Shown here piece after piece: positions 7,779-16,638 of a stretch of DNA of 64,000 nucleotides. The notes beneath the pieces are model-generated. The model did not search any database and had not been told where the DNA came from. It saw only the letters and a list, made by a program, of their open reading frames with translations. The stretch's first letter is position 1. Each line of letters starts with the position of its first letter. This DNA is from Bacteroidia bacterium (GTDB lineage: Bacteria > Bacteroidota > Bacteroidia > CAIKAF01): assembly GCA_016742095.1 (NCBI GenBank), contig JACVCJ010000021.1, positions 1 to 64,000 on the forward strand, in the 5' to 3' direction. Position numbers and translations under genes: made by a program.

Positions 7779-9863
7779 ATGCCGCATAAGATACCGCTTT
7801 ACAGCACCAACCTGTCCTGGTTATCGTTCAATCACCGCGTACTGCAGGAAGCAAAGGACCCCAAAGTACCCGTACTGGAACGCCTGCGTTTCCTGGCCAT
7901 ATTTTCGAACAACCTCGACGAATTTTTCCGTGTAAAAGTAGCCGCCATCCGCTCGCTGAAAGACGATCCCAACCGTGCCAAGCTCGATTTTGACCCGGCC
8001 GTGCTCCTGCGCGACATCATCGATACCGTGCACAGACAGCAGATGGAATTCGGTGATATCTACCGCAATAAGATCATTCCCGAACTCAATAAGAACAACA
8101 TATTCATCCTTACCGAAGAGGAGATCCGCAAGCAGCACAAAGACTTTGCGTATACTCATTACAAAACAGAAATTCAGCCCGTACTTTCTTCGGTAAAGGT
8201 CCTGTATTACGGCAAAACGCCTTTCCTGGAGAATCGTAAGACCTATATACTTTTTCCAGGCAGGAAAAATGCCGACCGTACTTCGGTGATTGCCGAAATT
8301 CCCTTCGGGGGCGCACAGCGTTTCGTAGTATTCCCGTCAGAACCCGGCGTGATCCGGGTAGGATTTACCGACGACCTGATCCGTATCTTCTTTCCGCAGG
8401 GCAACAAGGAGATCGAAAACAAGGGCTATGCCATTAAACTGAGCCGCGATGCAGAACTGAACATCGAGGACGAATTCTCGGGCAACCTGGTAAAAAAGAT
8501 CAGCCGCAGCCTTAAGAACCGTGCCGACGGCGCCCCGGCGCGTTTCCTGTACGATTCGGCCATGCCCGCCAGCCTGGTAAAGACCATGAAACAGATCTGG
8601 AAACTGGGCGACGAAGACCTGATGGAAGGCGGGAAATACCACAATTTCAGCGACTTTTTCGATTTTCCCGACCTGCTGGGGAAACCGGAGCTCGTATATG
8701 CTCCCCTGCCCAAAATTCCGCTGAAGGAACTGGAAGATTCGTCCAACTATTTTAAAGTACTGAATAAAAAGGACGTACTGCTGCACTATCCCTATCATTC
8801 CTTTCAGCATTTTATCAATTTTCTGAACGCTTCGGCCGACAGCAATTCGGTGACCGAAATAAAGATCACCCTGTACCGCGTGGCCGGCAACAGCGAGGTG
8901 TGCAAAGCCCTGATCCGCGCCCTGCGCAAAGGCAAGAAGGTGACCGCCTTTTTCGAGGTAAAAGCCCGTTTCGACGAAGAATCGAACATTTTCTGGGCTG
9001 AAGAGCTGCGTAAGGCCGGGGCCAAAGTGCTGTACAGCTTCCCGGGGCTCAAGGTACATGCCAAACTCTGCCTCGTGATCCGTAAAAAAGGCAACGAGAC
9101 CAAACGCTATGCCTACCTGTCCACCGGTAATTTCAACGAAAAAACGGCCAATATCTACACAGATTTCGGCCTGCTTACCTCCGATAAAAAAATGACGCAG
9201 GAAGCGGCGCGTGTGTTCGAAATACTGGAAGACATGCGCAAGCGTTTCGATTTTTCCAAGCTGCTCATTGCCCCGGACAAGCTGCGCAACGAGATATACA
9301 AGCTCATCGACCGCGAGATCATACACCACCTGCAGGGAAAGGAAGCCGGCATCATCATCAAGGTGAACGGGCTCGACGATATCGAAATGATCGAAAAACT
9401 GTACGAAGCCTCACAGGCCGGCGTACAGATACAGCTGATCATACGCGGGATCTGCCGCCTGGTGCCCGGTAAAAAAGGATTTTCAGAGAATATACGCATT
9501 ACGTCCATCGTGGACCGTTTCCTGGAACATCACCGCCTGTACTGGTTCAAGAACGCGGGCAACGATAAACTGTACCTTTCCTCGGCCGACTTTATGAACC
9601 GCAACCTGAGCCGCCGCATCGAAGTGGCCTACCCGGTAGAAAGTCCAGAACTGAAATCGCGCCTCATGCGTATTGCCACGTTCTACCTGAACGACAATAC
9701 CAAAACGCGCATCATCGATCCGCAGCATAAGAACCGCTACGTACAGGCCAAAGGAGCCGCGCCCGTGAACGCACAGACCGATATCTGGAAGTTTTATTCC
9801 ATGCACCTGAATGCGAGCATTGCGGACAATGAAAAAACGGTTTTCGAGAACCTGAAGGATTAA
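7779..9863 (+). CDS. ppk1: polyphosphate kinase 1
   Basis: The 694-residue protein has the full Ppk1 layout. The N-terminal domain begins with the family signature NLSWLSFNHRVLQEA and continues with FLAIFSNNLDEFFRVKVA. The two phospholipase-D-like catalytic domains follow. The motif GLKVHAKLCLV carries the histidine that is phosphorylated by ATP, and the second histidine region is HHRLYWFKNAG with YLSSADFMNRNLSRRIEVA. The enzyme polymerises the gamma phosphate of ATP into inorganic polyphosphate, used in stress and stationary-phase survival. Its stop codon overlaps that of the convergent engB gene within the tetranucleotide TTAA. Confidence 0.97.
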   Translation: MPHKIPLYSTNLSWLSFNHRVLQEAKDPKVPVLERLRFLAIFSNNLDEFFRVKVAAIRSLKDDPNRAKLDFDPAVLLRDIIDTVHRQQMEFGDIYRNKIIPELNKNNIFILTEEEIRKQHKDFAYTHYKTEIQPVLSSVKVLYYGKTPFLENRKTYILFPGRKNADRTSVIAEIPFGGAQRFVVFPSEPGVIRVGFTDDLIRIFFPQGNKEIENKGYAIKLSRDAELNIEDEFSGNLVKKISRSLKNRADGAPARFLYDSAMPASLVKTMKQIWKLGDEDLMEGGKYHNFSDFFDFPDLLGKPELVYAPLPKIPLKELEDSSNYFKVLNKKDVLLHYPYHSFQHFINFLNASADSNSVTEIKITLYRVAGNSEVCKALIRALRKGKKVTAFFEVKARFDEESNIFWAEELRKAGAKVLYSFPGLKVHAKLCLVIRKKGNETKRYAYLSTGNFNEKTANIYTDFGLLTSDKKMTQEAARVFEILEDMRKRFDFSKLLIAPDKLRNEIYKLIDREIIHHLQGKEAGIIIKVNGLDDIEMIEKLYEASQAGVQIQLIIRGICRLVPGKKGFSENIRITSIVDRFLEHHRLYWFKNAGNDKLYLSSADFMNRNLSRRIEVAYPVESPELKSRLMRIATFYLNDNTKTRIIDPQHKNRYVQAKGAAPVNAQTDIWKFYSMHLNASIADNEKTVFENLKD

Positions 9864-10468
9864 GTCCCGGACTTAAAATCGGCGTTGCATTCTTCGATAA
9901 AATCGAGGATATCTTCACGTCCCGTTTTCATTTCGGCCGATGAAATGATCATCCGCGGCAGGAACTCCCAGGTATGTTTAAGTCCGCGACGTATGGCGGC
10001 GGCGTATTTCTGCACCTCGCTGCGTTTCAGCTTATCGGCCTTGGTAAGCACGATGCAGAGCGGGATCTGGCTTTCACCGGCCCATTGCAGGAACTCCTCG
10101 TCGATCTTCTGCAGCTCGTGCCGTATATCCACCAGTACGAACAGCGTTACCAGGTTGGGGCGTTCCAGCAGGTAATCGGCGATCATATCCTGCCATTTGC
10201 TGCGGTTGGTCTTGGAGGTTTTGGCATAGCCGTAACCGGGCAGATCGACCAGGTACCACTGCTGGTTGATGATAAAATGATTGATGAGCTGTGTTTTTCC
10301 CGGTTTACCGCTGGTAAGGGCCAGGTTTTTCTTTTCGACCAGCATATTGATGAGGCTGCTCTTGCCCACATTACTGCGGCCGATAAAAGCATATTCGGGC
10401 AGTACGGGCGCCGGACACTTGTCCACCTCCGTATTGCTCATCACAAAATCGGCGGAATGAATGATCAT
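9860..10468 (-). CDS. engB: ribosome biogenesis GTPase EngB/YsxC/YihA
   Basis: The 202-residue protein has canonical small-GTPase motifs: the P-loop GRSNVGKS at residues 30-37, the switch region GKPGKTQLINHF, the Walker B-type DLPGYG near residue 77, and TKAD near residue 140. EngB assists large-subunit ribosome assembly and is usually essential. Its start lies 2 bases after the stop of the alpha/beta hydrolase gene, so the two are almost certainly co-transcribed. Its 3' end overlaps the convergent ppk1 stop. Confidence 0.96.
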   Translation of the reverse strand: MIIHSADFVMSNTEVDKCPAPVLPEYAFIGRSNVGKSSLINMLVEKKNLALTSGKPGKTQLINHFIINQQWYLVDLPGYGYAKTSKTNRSKWQDMIADYLLERPNLVTLFVLVDIRHELQKIDEEFLQWAGESQIPLCIVLTKADKLKRSEVQKYAAAIRRGLKHTWEFLPRMIISSAEMKTGREDILDFIEECNADFKSGT

Positions 10469-10470
10469 CT

Positions 10471-11238
10471 TTATTCGGAAACCGGGTGCTTGTTCAGCCA
10501 GTTTTCCAGTATTTGGTTAAACTCAGCGGGGTGTTCCATCATGGGAGCATGCCCGCATTTATCGATCCAGAACAGCTCCGAATTTTTGATGAGCCGTTTG
10601 AAATCGTCGCCTACTTCGGGCGGGGTTATGGTGTCGTTCCGGCCCCAGATAAGGCAGGTAGGTGCATCGATATGGTGCAGCTCGTCCGACATGTTGTAGC
10701 GGATGGCGTTTTTGGCAATGGCGATGATGCTTACGAGCTTGCGGCGGTCGTTCAGCATTTCGAACACTTCGTCCACCAGGTCGTCGTTGGCAATGTTCGG
10801 ATCGTAAAAGGTAACCTCTACTTTTTTGCGGATGAACTCCTTGTCTTCCCGTTTGGGGTACGAGCCTCCGAAGGCGTTTTCGTACAGGCCCGAGCTGCCG
10901 GTAAGGATCAGGTGGTTCAGTTCGTCGGAATGGTTCACGGCGTATACGAGGGCCACGTGGCCGCCCAGGGAATTCCCGAGCAGGGAGACCTTCTTATAAC
11001 CTTTATATTTTACAAAACGTCGGATATATTCATACAGCGGTTTTACCCCGGCTTCGTTCACCGGGATGTCGAACAGTGGCATCAGGGGAATGGTAACCGT
11101 GTAACGGGACTTAAAGTGTTCAACAACCTCCTTGAAGTTACTTAATGCGCCCATCAGACCGTGCAGCAATATCAAAGCAGGCCCCTGACCTGCTTCCACA
11201 TAGCTGAATTCATTTTCGTGCTTTACTTGATACTCCAT
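10471..11238 (-). CDS. alpha/beta-hydrolase fold protein
   Basis: A 255-residue cytosolic hydrolase. It shows the oxyanion-hole pattern ILLHGLMGALSNF (residues about 23-35), the nucleophile elbow GNSLGGHVAL with Ser as nucleophile, an acid in the IWGRNDTITPP strand, and the catalytic His in IDKCGHAPMMEHPAEF. This is a complete Ser-Asp-His triad with normal spacing. The substrate is unknown. The MhpC/epoxide-hydrolase-like class fits best. It is the first gene of a two-gene unit with engB (2-base gap). Confidence 0.9.
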   Translation of the reverse strand: MEYQVKHENEFSYVEAGQGPALILLHGLMGALSNFKEVVEHFKSRYTVTIPLMPLFDIPVNEAGVKPLYEYIRRFVKYKGYKKVSLLGNSLGGHVALVYAVNHSDELNHLILTGSSGLYENAFGGSYPKREDKEFIRKKVEVTFYDPNIANDDLVDEVFEMLNDRRKLVSIIAIAKNAIRYNMSDELHHIDAPTCLIWGRNDTITPPEVGDDFKRLIKNSELFWIDKCGHAPMMEHPAEFNQILENWLNKHPVSE

Positions 11239-11352
11239 CCTTCAGTACTGGTGTTTGTTCAGTGCGGCGTGCACCGCAGGTTTATTCATTAATGCTGTTT
11301 CAACCGAGAGTAAAAATATAACAAATTGAAATATTTCAAAACTTCCGTTCAA

Positions 11353-11760
11353 TTATTTACGTTCCATGCAAAGTTCGGTCAGAACACCATGCGTATCCTT
11401 CGGATGCACAAAGCAGATCATCTTGTTATCGGCGCCCGGTTTGGGCGTTTCGTTCAGTATGGTAAAGCCCTCGTTGCGCAGGCGCTCCATTTCGGCCTCA
11501 ATGTCCTGTACATCATAGGCGATATGATGCAGGCCCTCCCCTTTTTTCTCCACGAAGCGGGCAATGGCCGAATCGGGACGGGTGGCCTGAAGCAATTCAA
11601 TTTTATTGTCGCCGGCCCTGAAGAACAGGGTGATCACGCCTTCGCTCTCTACTTCCTCGCGTTTGTAGGGAGCCGTGCCCAGCAACTGTGTATAGCGTAT
11701 TTCGGCTTCGCCCAGGTCTTTAACGGCAATGCCCATGTGTTCGATCTTTCCGAGTGCCAT
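11353..11760 (-). CDS. mce: methylmalonyl-CoA epimerase
   Basis: The 135-residue protein is a vicinal-oxygen-chelate (VOC) fold enzyme with both beta-alpha-beta modules: KIEHMGIAVKDLGEAE in the first and EGLHHIAYDVQDIEAEMERL in the second. Metal ligands expected in this family (His of the HMGIAV strand, Gln/Glu, His of HHIAY, and Glu in LTELCMERK) are all present. The enzyme interconverts (R)- and (S)-methylmalonyl-CoA in propionate and branched-chain catabolism. It lies 9 bases after an M43 protease gene on the same strand and may be the last gene of that run. The mutase genes are not in the window. Confidence 0.93.
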   Translation of the reverse strand: MALGKIEHMGIAVKDLGEAEIRYTQLLGTAPYKREEVESEGVITLFFRAGDNKIELLQATRPDSAIARFVEKKGEGLHHIAYDVQDIEAEMERLRNEGFTILNETPKPGADNKMICFVHPKDTHGVLTELCMERK

Positions 11761-11769
11761 AGGTTCTGA

Positions 11770-13854
11770 CTACATTTTCACAATCTTCCGGACCAGGGTC
11801 TGTGCCCCGGAATGAATGCGAAGGTAGTATATTCCCGGCTTACATACAGCGGAAATGTTCAGGTTCAGTTGTGAAGAATTTGTTTCGTATACCGAAATAA
11901 GCTTACCCTCAGCGGATAAAAGCTCTACTTTCTGCATGGCCTGTGCGCTTTCGATGCGCAGCTGGTCGGCAGCCGGGTTCGGGAAAATGTTCAGGGTACC
12001 GGCGGCGTTCTCTTCGTTCGAAAAGCGGGCCAGTACATTGATGTCGTCCAGATAGATATTGTTACCTCCCTTGCCCTGGAATTCGAATTTCAGGCGCAGG
12101 TTCTGGGTATTGGCCAGGGTCCCGGTAAGCTGTACCTCGTGCTCGATCCACTGGGAGGCCAGGGGAACAAAATTCGTTGTCTGGTCGGGAGCCGAGCTCA
12201 GTTCGGCGGCCGGTTTCACGTTGAGCAATGTCCAGGAATTGCCGCAGTTGTTGCTTCCGTACAGGCGCAGCAGGTCTTTGGAATCCGCGTCCCTGCGGGC
12301 AAAAGCCGTTTTAAAGCGCACCACGGGCTGGTTCATGCCCTGTACGTGATACCCGCCCGATATGATCTCGCAGCGGTAGCCCGGGAACTGGGACTCATTG
12401 TTGCTTACGTATACGCAGGAGCCGTTGGATACCCCGGCGGCAGTGGTCTCTTCCCAGCCGTTAAAGGTATCGGGGCCTTTGGTAAATACGCCCCAGCGTC
12501 CCGTGGTAATGGGCTGCTGGTCCATATCGTCCACATAATAGGCCGCTCCGGTAGCTGTGGATTCGAACACGGTAATGTAGGAATTACGGCTGCGCTGGGC
12601 ACTGCCCTGTACATTGGAGGCCGTGTAGGTGACCGAGTATACGCCCGGCAGCGGAAAAGTGATCCAGGGATCAGAAGCGTTCACGGTAAAGGAGGTGTCG
12701 GCGCTCTGCACGAGCCAACTCTGCGAACCGGGCGCCGCCTGTGTGGAATTGTCGAGGAAACGGATACTGTCTCCGGCGCAAACGGCGCGTTCCAGCGCAT
12801 AAAAATCGGCCAGGGGTGCACAGAGTACCTGGGGCGACTGATCGATGCCCGAGGCCGATGCATTGGCCACGGATACCAGCAATGCCAGGTCGGAACCCAG
12901 CGAGGCGTTCACCCGGCTTTTCTGTCCCTGGGTAAATATGTTCTGGCAGTTATCGTAGCTCATAAAATTCTCCACCATATCCTGCGTATCCGAGGGAAAA
13001 GCGCCCGCGCCCACCGCATCGTTGGTGCAGGTGTTCTGGGTAAAATTACAGCCATAGGTGGCATTTACCGAAGGGGGCGTATCGCACACGTTATCGCCGG
13101 AATTGTTGCAGTTGTTGCCACAGCCGTCGTCGAAGGTATGTGCCAGACCAAAATAGTGGCCGGCCTCGTGGCTGATGGTACGTCCGTCATCCGACGAAGT
13201 ACCAATAGTGCCCGTATACTGGTTGTGCATTACGATGCCGTAATAATCTTCACCGGCCGAATAGGGATAATAGGCATAACCCAGTATGATACCGCCCTGC
13301 GGCGTATTGTCGAGTTTGATGCTGCCCACCACCCAGATGTTCATGTAGCGATCAGTAGGCCAGGCGTTCTTTCCGCCGGCAGCGTCGTATTTTACCATAT
13401 CATTGGCCCCGAAGGTAACCGGACTGTAGGTACGTGTAATACCATCGGTACAGTTGCCTTCGGGATCAATGGAGGCCCGGATGAACTCGATACCGAACGA
13501 TGCGGCCAGGGGTTTGAACATAGCCCGGGTATCGTTCGTATCGGCGTTCTGCCGGTTAAAGTCTTCGTTCAGTACGCGCAGGCAGTCGTCTATCTGCGCC
13601 CTCGATATATTTTCACTCCCGTACTGGTGCATAATGTGGAATACCACGGGCACCCGGTACACCGCTTTGGGCGTTTCGCCGTTCAGTTGCAGCGTATTGA
13701 TCTTCTGCAGCCATTCCTCTTTACGTACAAGCAGAGCCGGGTTTGTGTCCGTACGCTGCTTTTCAGCGGCAGAGGTCCCGCAGGGTTCCGCAGTCTGCTG
13801 TGCCCAGCTGCTGAGGCCGGACAACATAAGACCGAACAGGAGTGCTTTTTTCAT
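11770..13854 (-). CDS. secreted M43 (pappalysin/cytophagalysin-type) zinc metalloprotease with T9SS tail
   Basis: The 694-residue protein has a signal peptide (MKKALLFGLMLSGLSSWAQ), a propeptide-like segment, and a metzincin domain with the zinc site SHEAGHYFGLAHTF (HExxHxxGxxH) near residue 230. The Met-turn is VENFMSYDNCQNIFTQGQ. A PKD-like beta domain follows (FPLPGVYSVTYTASNVQGSA), then a beta-jelly-roll region, and a type A T9SS sorting domain starting LNIFPNPAADQL and ending in a basic tail. It is expected to be exported across the outer membrane and processed by PorU. It overlaps the next upstream gene in the tetranucleotide-like TAATG, and that neighbour is a close relative. Confidence 0.93.
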   Translation of the reverse strand: MKKALLFGLMLSGLSSWAQQTAEPCGTSAAEKQRTDTNPALLVRKEEWLQKINTLQLNGETPKAVYRVPVVFHIMHQYGSENISRAQIDDCLRVLNEDFNRQNADTNDTRAMFKPLAASFGIEFIRASIDPEGNCTDGITRTYSPVTFGANDMVKYDAAGGKNAWPTDRYMNIWVVGSIKLDNTPQGGIILGYAYYPYSAGEDYYGIVMHNQYTGTIGTSSDDGRTISHEAGHYFGLAHTFDDGCGNNCNNSGDNVCDTPPSVNATYGCNFTQNTCTNDAVGAGAFPSDTQDMVENFMSYDNCQNIFTQGQKSRVNASLGSDLALLVSVANASASGIDQSPQVLCAPLADFYALERAVCAGDSIRFLDNSTQAAPGSQSWLVQSADTSFTVNASDPWITFPLPGVYSVTYTASNVQGSAQRSRNSYITVFESTATGAAYYVDDMDQQPITTGRWGVFTKGPDTFNGWEETTAAGVSNGSCVYVSNNESQFPGYRCEIISGGYHVQGMNQPVVRFKTAFARRDADSKDLLRLYGSNNCGNSWTLLNVKPAAELSSAPDQTTNFVPLASQWIEHEVQLTGTLANTQNLRLKFEFQGKGGNNIYLDDINVLARFSNEENAAGTLNIFPNPAADQLRIESAQAMQKVELLSAEGKLISVYETNSSQLNLNISAVCKPGIYYLRIHSGAQTLVRKIVKM

Positions 13855-15932
13855 TACTGGATCACGATTTTTTCATTCATCAGACCTTTTTCCGTCTGGA
13901 TGCTCAGCCAGTATACACCGCTGCTCAGGTTCTGGAACTGCAGTGCATGCGTAGATTTACCGGCGCTCAGCGGCAGGTTCTGTGCGGCTACGGTCTTACC
14001 GGCCATATCGATGAGGCGCAGGCTGCCGTTACCGGCCGACTCCATATCCACAGAAAGCTGGAAGCTTCCGTTGTTGGGATTCGGCATAATGGTAAGGAAG
14101 TTCTGTGCGTTGAACTCTTCCTGTGTGGAAGCGATGCCCGGGATGTTCAGGTCGTCCATGTAGAAGTTGTTACCGTTACCGTTGACGAAATCGAACTTGA
14201 TACGTACGTTCGGCTTGTTCTTAAAGGTGGACGGGACCGCTACCGTAGCCTCTTTCCACTGGGAGGCCAGGGGAACAAAGTTGGCGTTGGTGTTCGGAGC
14301 TGTGGACATGGCCGCGGAAGAGAAATTATAAATTACGTTCCAGGTCTGGCCGCAGTTCACTGACATGGAGATACGCAGACGGTCGCCGCTGCTGTTGCTG
14401 CGACGGGCATAGGCATACTTGAATTTGAGGGTAACATCGGACACCTGCGTAAAGTCGTAGGTAGGACTGATGAGCGTGTACGTTGACAGTGTATCGGCCG
14501 TTACATTGGCAATGCGCAGCGATGTGGTACCGCTGGTAGCTGCCAGTGTGGTCTGCTGCCAGCCCAGGTTATCATCATTGATCACGTACCAGCGCTGTGA
14601 ACTGATGGGACCGTTCTCAAAATTGTCCAGGTAACCGTTGCTGCCGAATTCGGCTTCGGTATCGCTCACTACGATGTAGTTGTTGCGGGTAATGGTATTG
14701 GTACCGGCGCTGTTGCCTACGGTAAGTTTTACGTTGTAATAACCGGCCTCGTTAAAGGTAAAGGTCGGATTTGCCTGGGTGCTGGTAAGCGTCGTGGTAC
14801 CGTTACTTACTTCCCAGCTGTAGCTGCTGGCAGTACCTCTCCAGCTGAAATCGCGGATCTGCAGGCTGCTTCCTTTACAAATGGTGCGTACGGCGGTATA
14901 AAAATCGGCCAGGGGCACACAGATGGTATCGGAATAACCGTCGTTGATACCGGTAGCCAGGCGGTTAGCGGACGTAGACAGGTTATTGCGGTTGGCCGTG
15001 CTCGAATTAGCTGCATTGGTCATACGGGTAGACTGTCCCTGTGTGAACATCAGGGGGCAGGAAGCGTAGTCCATAATGTTCTGCACATTGTCCAGCACGC
15101 CGCAGGTACTCTGGGCCGTGTTGCAGGAAGCATTGGCCACACCGATGGTATTGGGCGTATCGCTTACGTTGTCGTCTGTGCTGCAGTTGGAGGCCAGACC
15201 GGGTGTATTGGAACCGCCCCAGGTATGGTTCAGGTTAAAATAGTGACCGATCTCGTGTGTGAGCGATCGTTTGGCCAGGGTTGAACCGCCGCTGGCCCCG
15301 ATGCTGCCGAACTGTGAAGAACGCAGCACGATACCGTCGCGGCCGGGCATAAAGGCAGCTGTTCCGGGCAGGTAGGCATAACCGCCGCTGCCGTTATCGG
15401 TAACCTGTATGATCCATACGTTGATGTATTTGGATGGGTCCCACTGAGCGGCCACCTGTTTTACATCGTCGCCGGCAGAAATGGTCTGGCGCCAGAAAGT
15501 ACGTGTAATACCGTTGGTACAGTTCCCCTGCGGGTCTTTGCGGGCCAGTCGGAATTCAAAATCCGGATTGTCCGCGATACCCTGGAAGGCCGGGATTACA
15601 TTGGCCAGGTCCGAATTCATTCCCTGGTAATCTTCGTTCAGGATGCGAATGGCATCGTATACCTGGGCGTTGGATATCCAGTTACCGTCATAGGTGTGCA
15701 CGATGTGTATCACTATCGGGAAAACTTTTACCGCTTTTTCACTCATCCCGGGCAGGTTGGCCGTGAGTTCCCATTTTGCCAGGCTGTCGGCAATGGCAGG
15801 ATTCTCCTGGATAGCTTTTTCCTGCATGTGCGAGGTTCCACAGATATGGGTGATATCTTCGGGCGTCTGCGCATAGGTGTTGAGGTTAGTTATCAGGGCA
15901 ATAAGGGCTCCGCTGACAATGATTTTTTTCAT
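13854..15932 (-). CDS. secreted M43-type zinc metalloprotease with PKD domain and T9SS tail (tandem paralogue)
   Basis: The 692-residue paralogue of the following gene has the same domain order: signal peptide (MKKIIVSGALIALITNLNTYAQ), metzincin domain with THEIGHYFNLNHTWGG, Met-turn QNIMDYASCPLMFTQGQ, PKD domain (TFNEAGYYNVKLTVGNSAG), jelly-roll, and a sorting domain starting LTIMPNPNNGSF. Both proteases retain HExxH and the third zinc His, so both should be active. The stop codon overlaps the start of the next protease gene (TAATG), which implies translational coupling. It lies 8 bases after the TrkA-like gene. Confidence 0.93.
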   Translation of the reverse strand: MKKIIVSGALIALITNLNTYAQTPEDITHICGTSHMQEKAIQENPAIADSLAKWELTANLPGMSEKAVKVFPIVIHIVHTYDGNWISNAQVYDAIRILNEDYQGMNSDLANVIPAFQGIADNPDFEFRLARKDPQGNCTNGITRTFWRQTISAGDDVKQVAAQWDPSKYINVWIIQVTDNGSGGYAYLPGTAAFMPGRDGIVLRSSQFGSIGASGGSTLAKRSLTHEIGHYFNLNHTWGGSNTPGLASNCSTDDNVSDTPNTIGVANASCNTAQSTCGVLDNVQNIMDYASCPLMFTQGQSTRMTNAANSSTANRNNLSTSANRLATGINDGYSDTICVPLADFYTAVRTICKGSSLQIRDFSWRGTASSYSWEVSNGTTTLTSTQANPTFTFNEAGYYNVKLTVGNSAGTNTITRNNYIVVSDTEAEFGSNGYLDNFENGPISSQRWYVINDDNLGWQQTTLAATSGTTSLRIANVTADTLSTYTLISPTYDFTQVSDVTLKFKYAYARRSNSSGDRLRISMSVNCGQTWNVIYNFSSAAMSTAPNTNANFVPLASQWKEATVAVPSTFKNKPNVRIKFDFVNGNGNNFYMDDLNIPGIASTQEEFNAQNFLTIMPNPNNGSFQLSVDMESAGNGSLRLIDMAGKTVAAQNLPLSAGKSTHALQFQNLSSGVYWLSIQTEKGLMNEKIVIQ

Positions 15933-15940
15933 GCGTTTGT

Positions 15941-16636
15941 TTATTGATTTATATCTATAAAACGTTCTATATCCCTGGTTGTGCCAAATACGATAATGGT
16001 GTCGGTGGCCAGGATCACGGTATCGCTTCCTGGTACGCCCACAATGTGCATTTCTTTCTCTTTTACGCCGTTCACTTCGGTCTCGAATTCCCGTTTCAGC
16101 GTAATGAGGTTCAGTTTGTATTTGTTGCGCAGGTTGATGTCGGCCAGGGTACGGTTGGCGATGCCCGGCGGGGTGGTGATTTCGGCGATCTCGTAATCGT
16201 CGGGCAGCTGTATGAACGAGAGCAGGCTGGGATTCAGCAGGCGTTCCGCCACCAGGCGGCCTACTTCCAGCTCGGGCGAAAGCACTTCGGATACGCCCAT
16301 TTTATGCAGGATCATACGTTGCTGTGCGTTGTTGGCCCGTGCGATCACCCGTTTGATGCCCAGTTCCAGGCAGTACACGGTGGTCAGCAGCAGCGCCTCA
16401 AAATCTTCACCGATGGCCACTACCACGGCCTCCACCTCGTTGATGTTCTGGGCGGCCAGGGCTCTTTTATCGGTAGAGTCGAGCGTAACGGCGTAGGCTA
16501 CCTCGTCCTTGATGTTTTCGATATGTGTTTCATCGTTATCGATGGCCATTACTTCGGCCCCGTCGGCGGCCAGCGCTTTGGCTATGGACGTGCCGAAGAC
16601 ACCCAGCCCGATAACGGCAAATTTTCCCGGTGTCAT
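15941..16636 (-). CDS. TrkA/KtrA-family potassium channel regulatory (RCK) protein
   Basis: The 231-residue protein has one RCK_N Rossmann domain (FAVIGLGVFGTSIAKALA with the GxGxxG nucleotide-binding loop, and acidic MAIDNDE at the end of strand 2) and one RCK_C domain near residues 150-225. It is the single-RCK size of KtrA, not the double TrkA of enterobacteria. These proteins bind NAD(H)/ATP/ADP and gate a membrane potassium translocator. The partner membrane subunit is not in the window, so it must be encoded elsewhere. It starts 2 bases after the transsulfuration gene and is followed 8 bases later by the protease pair, an odd functional mix for one transcript. Confidence 0.92.
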   Translation of the reverse strand: MTPGKFAVIGLGVFGTSIAKALAADGAEVMAIDNDETHIENIKDEVAYAVTLDSTDKRALAAQNINEVEAVVVAIGEDFEALLLTTVYCLELGIKRVIARANNAQQRMILHKMGVSEVLSPELEVGRLVAERLLNPSLLSFIQLPDDYEIAEITTPPGIANRTLADINLRNKYKLNLITLKREFETEVNGVKEKEMHIVGVPGSDTVILATDTIIVFGTTRDIERFIDINQ

Positions 16637-16638
16637 GA

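Noticed and set aside
12139-14163. 674-codon plus-strand frame across the M43 pair
   Set aside because: It is the antisense shadow of two well-supported protease genes and has no recognisable domain.
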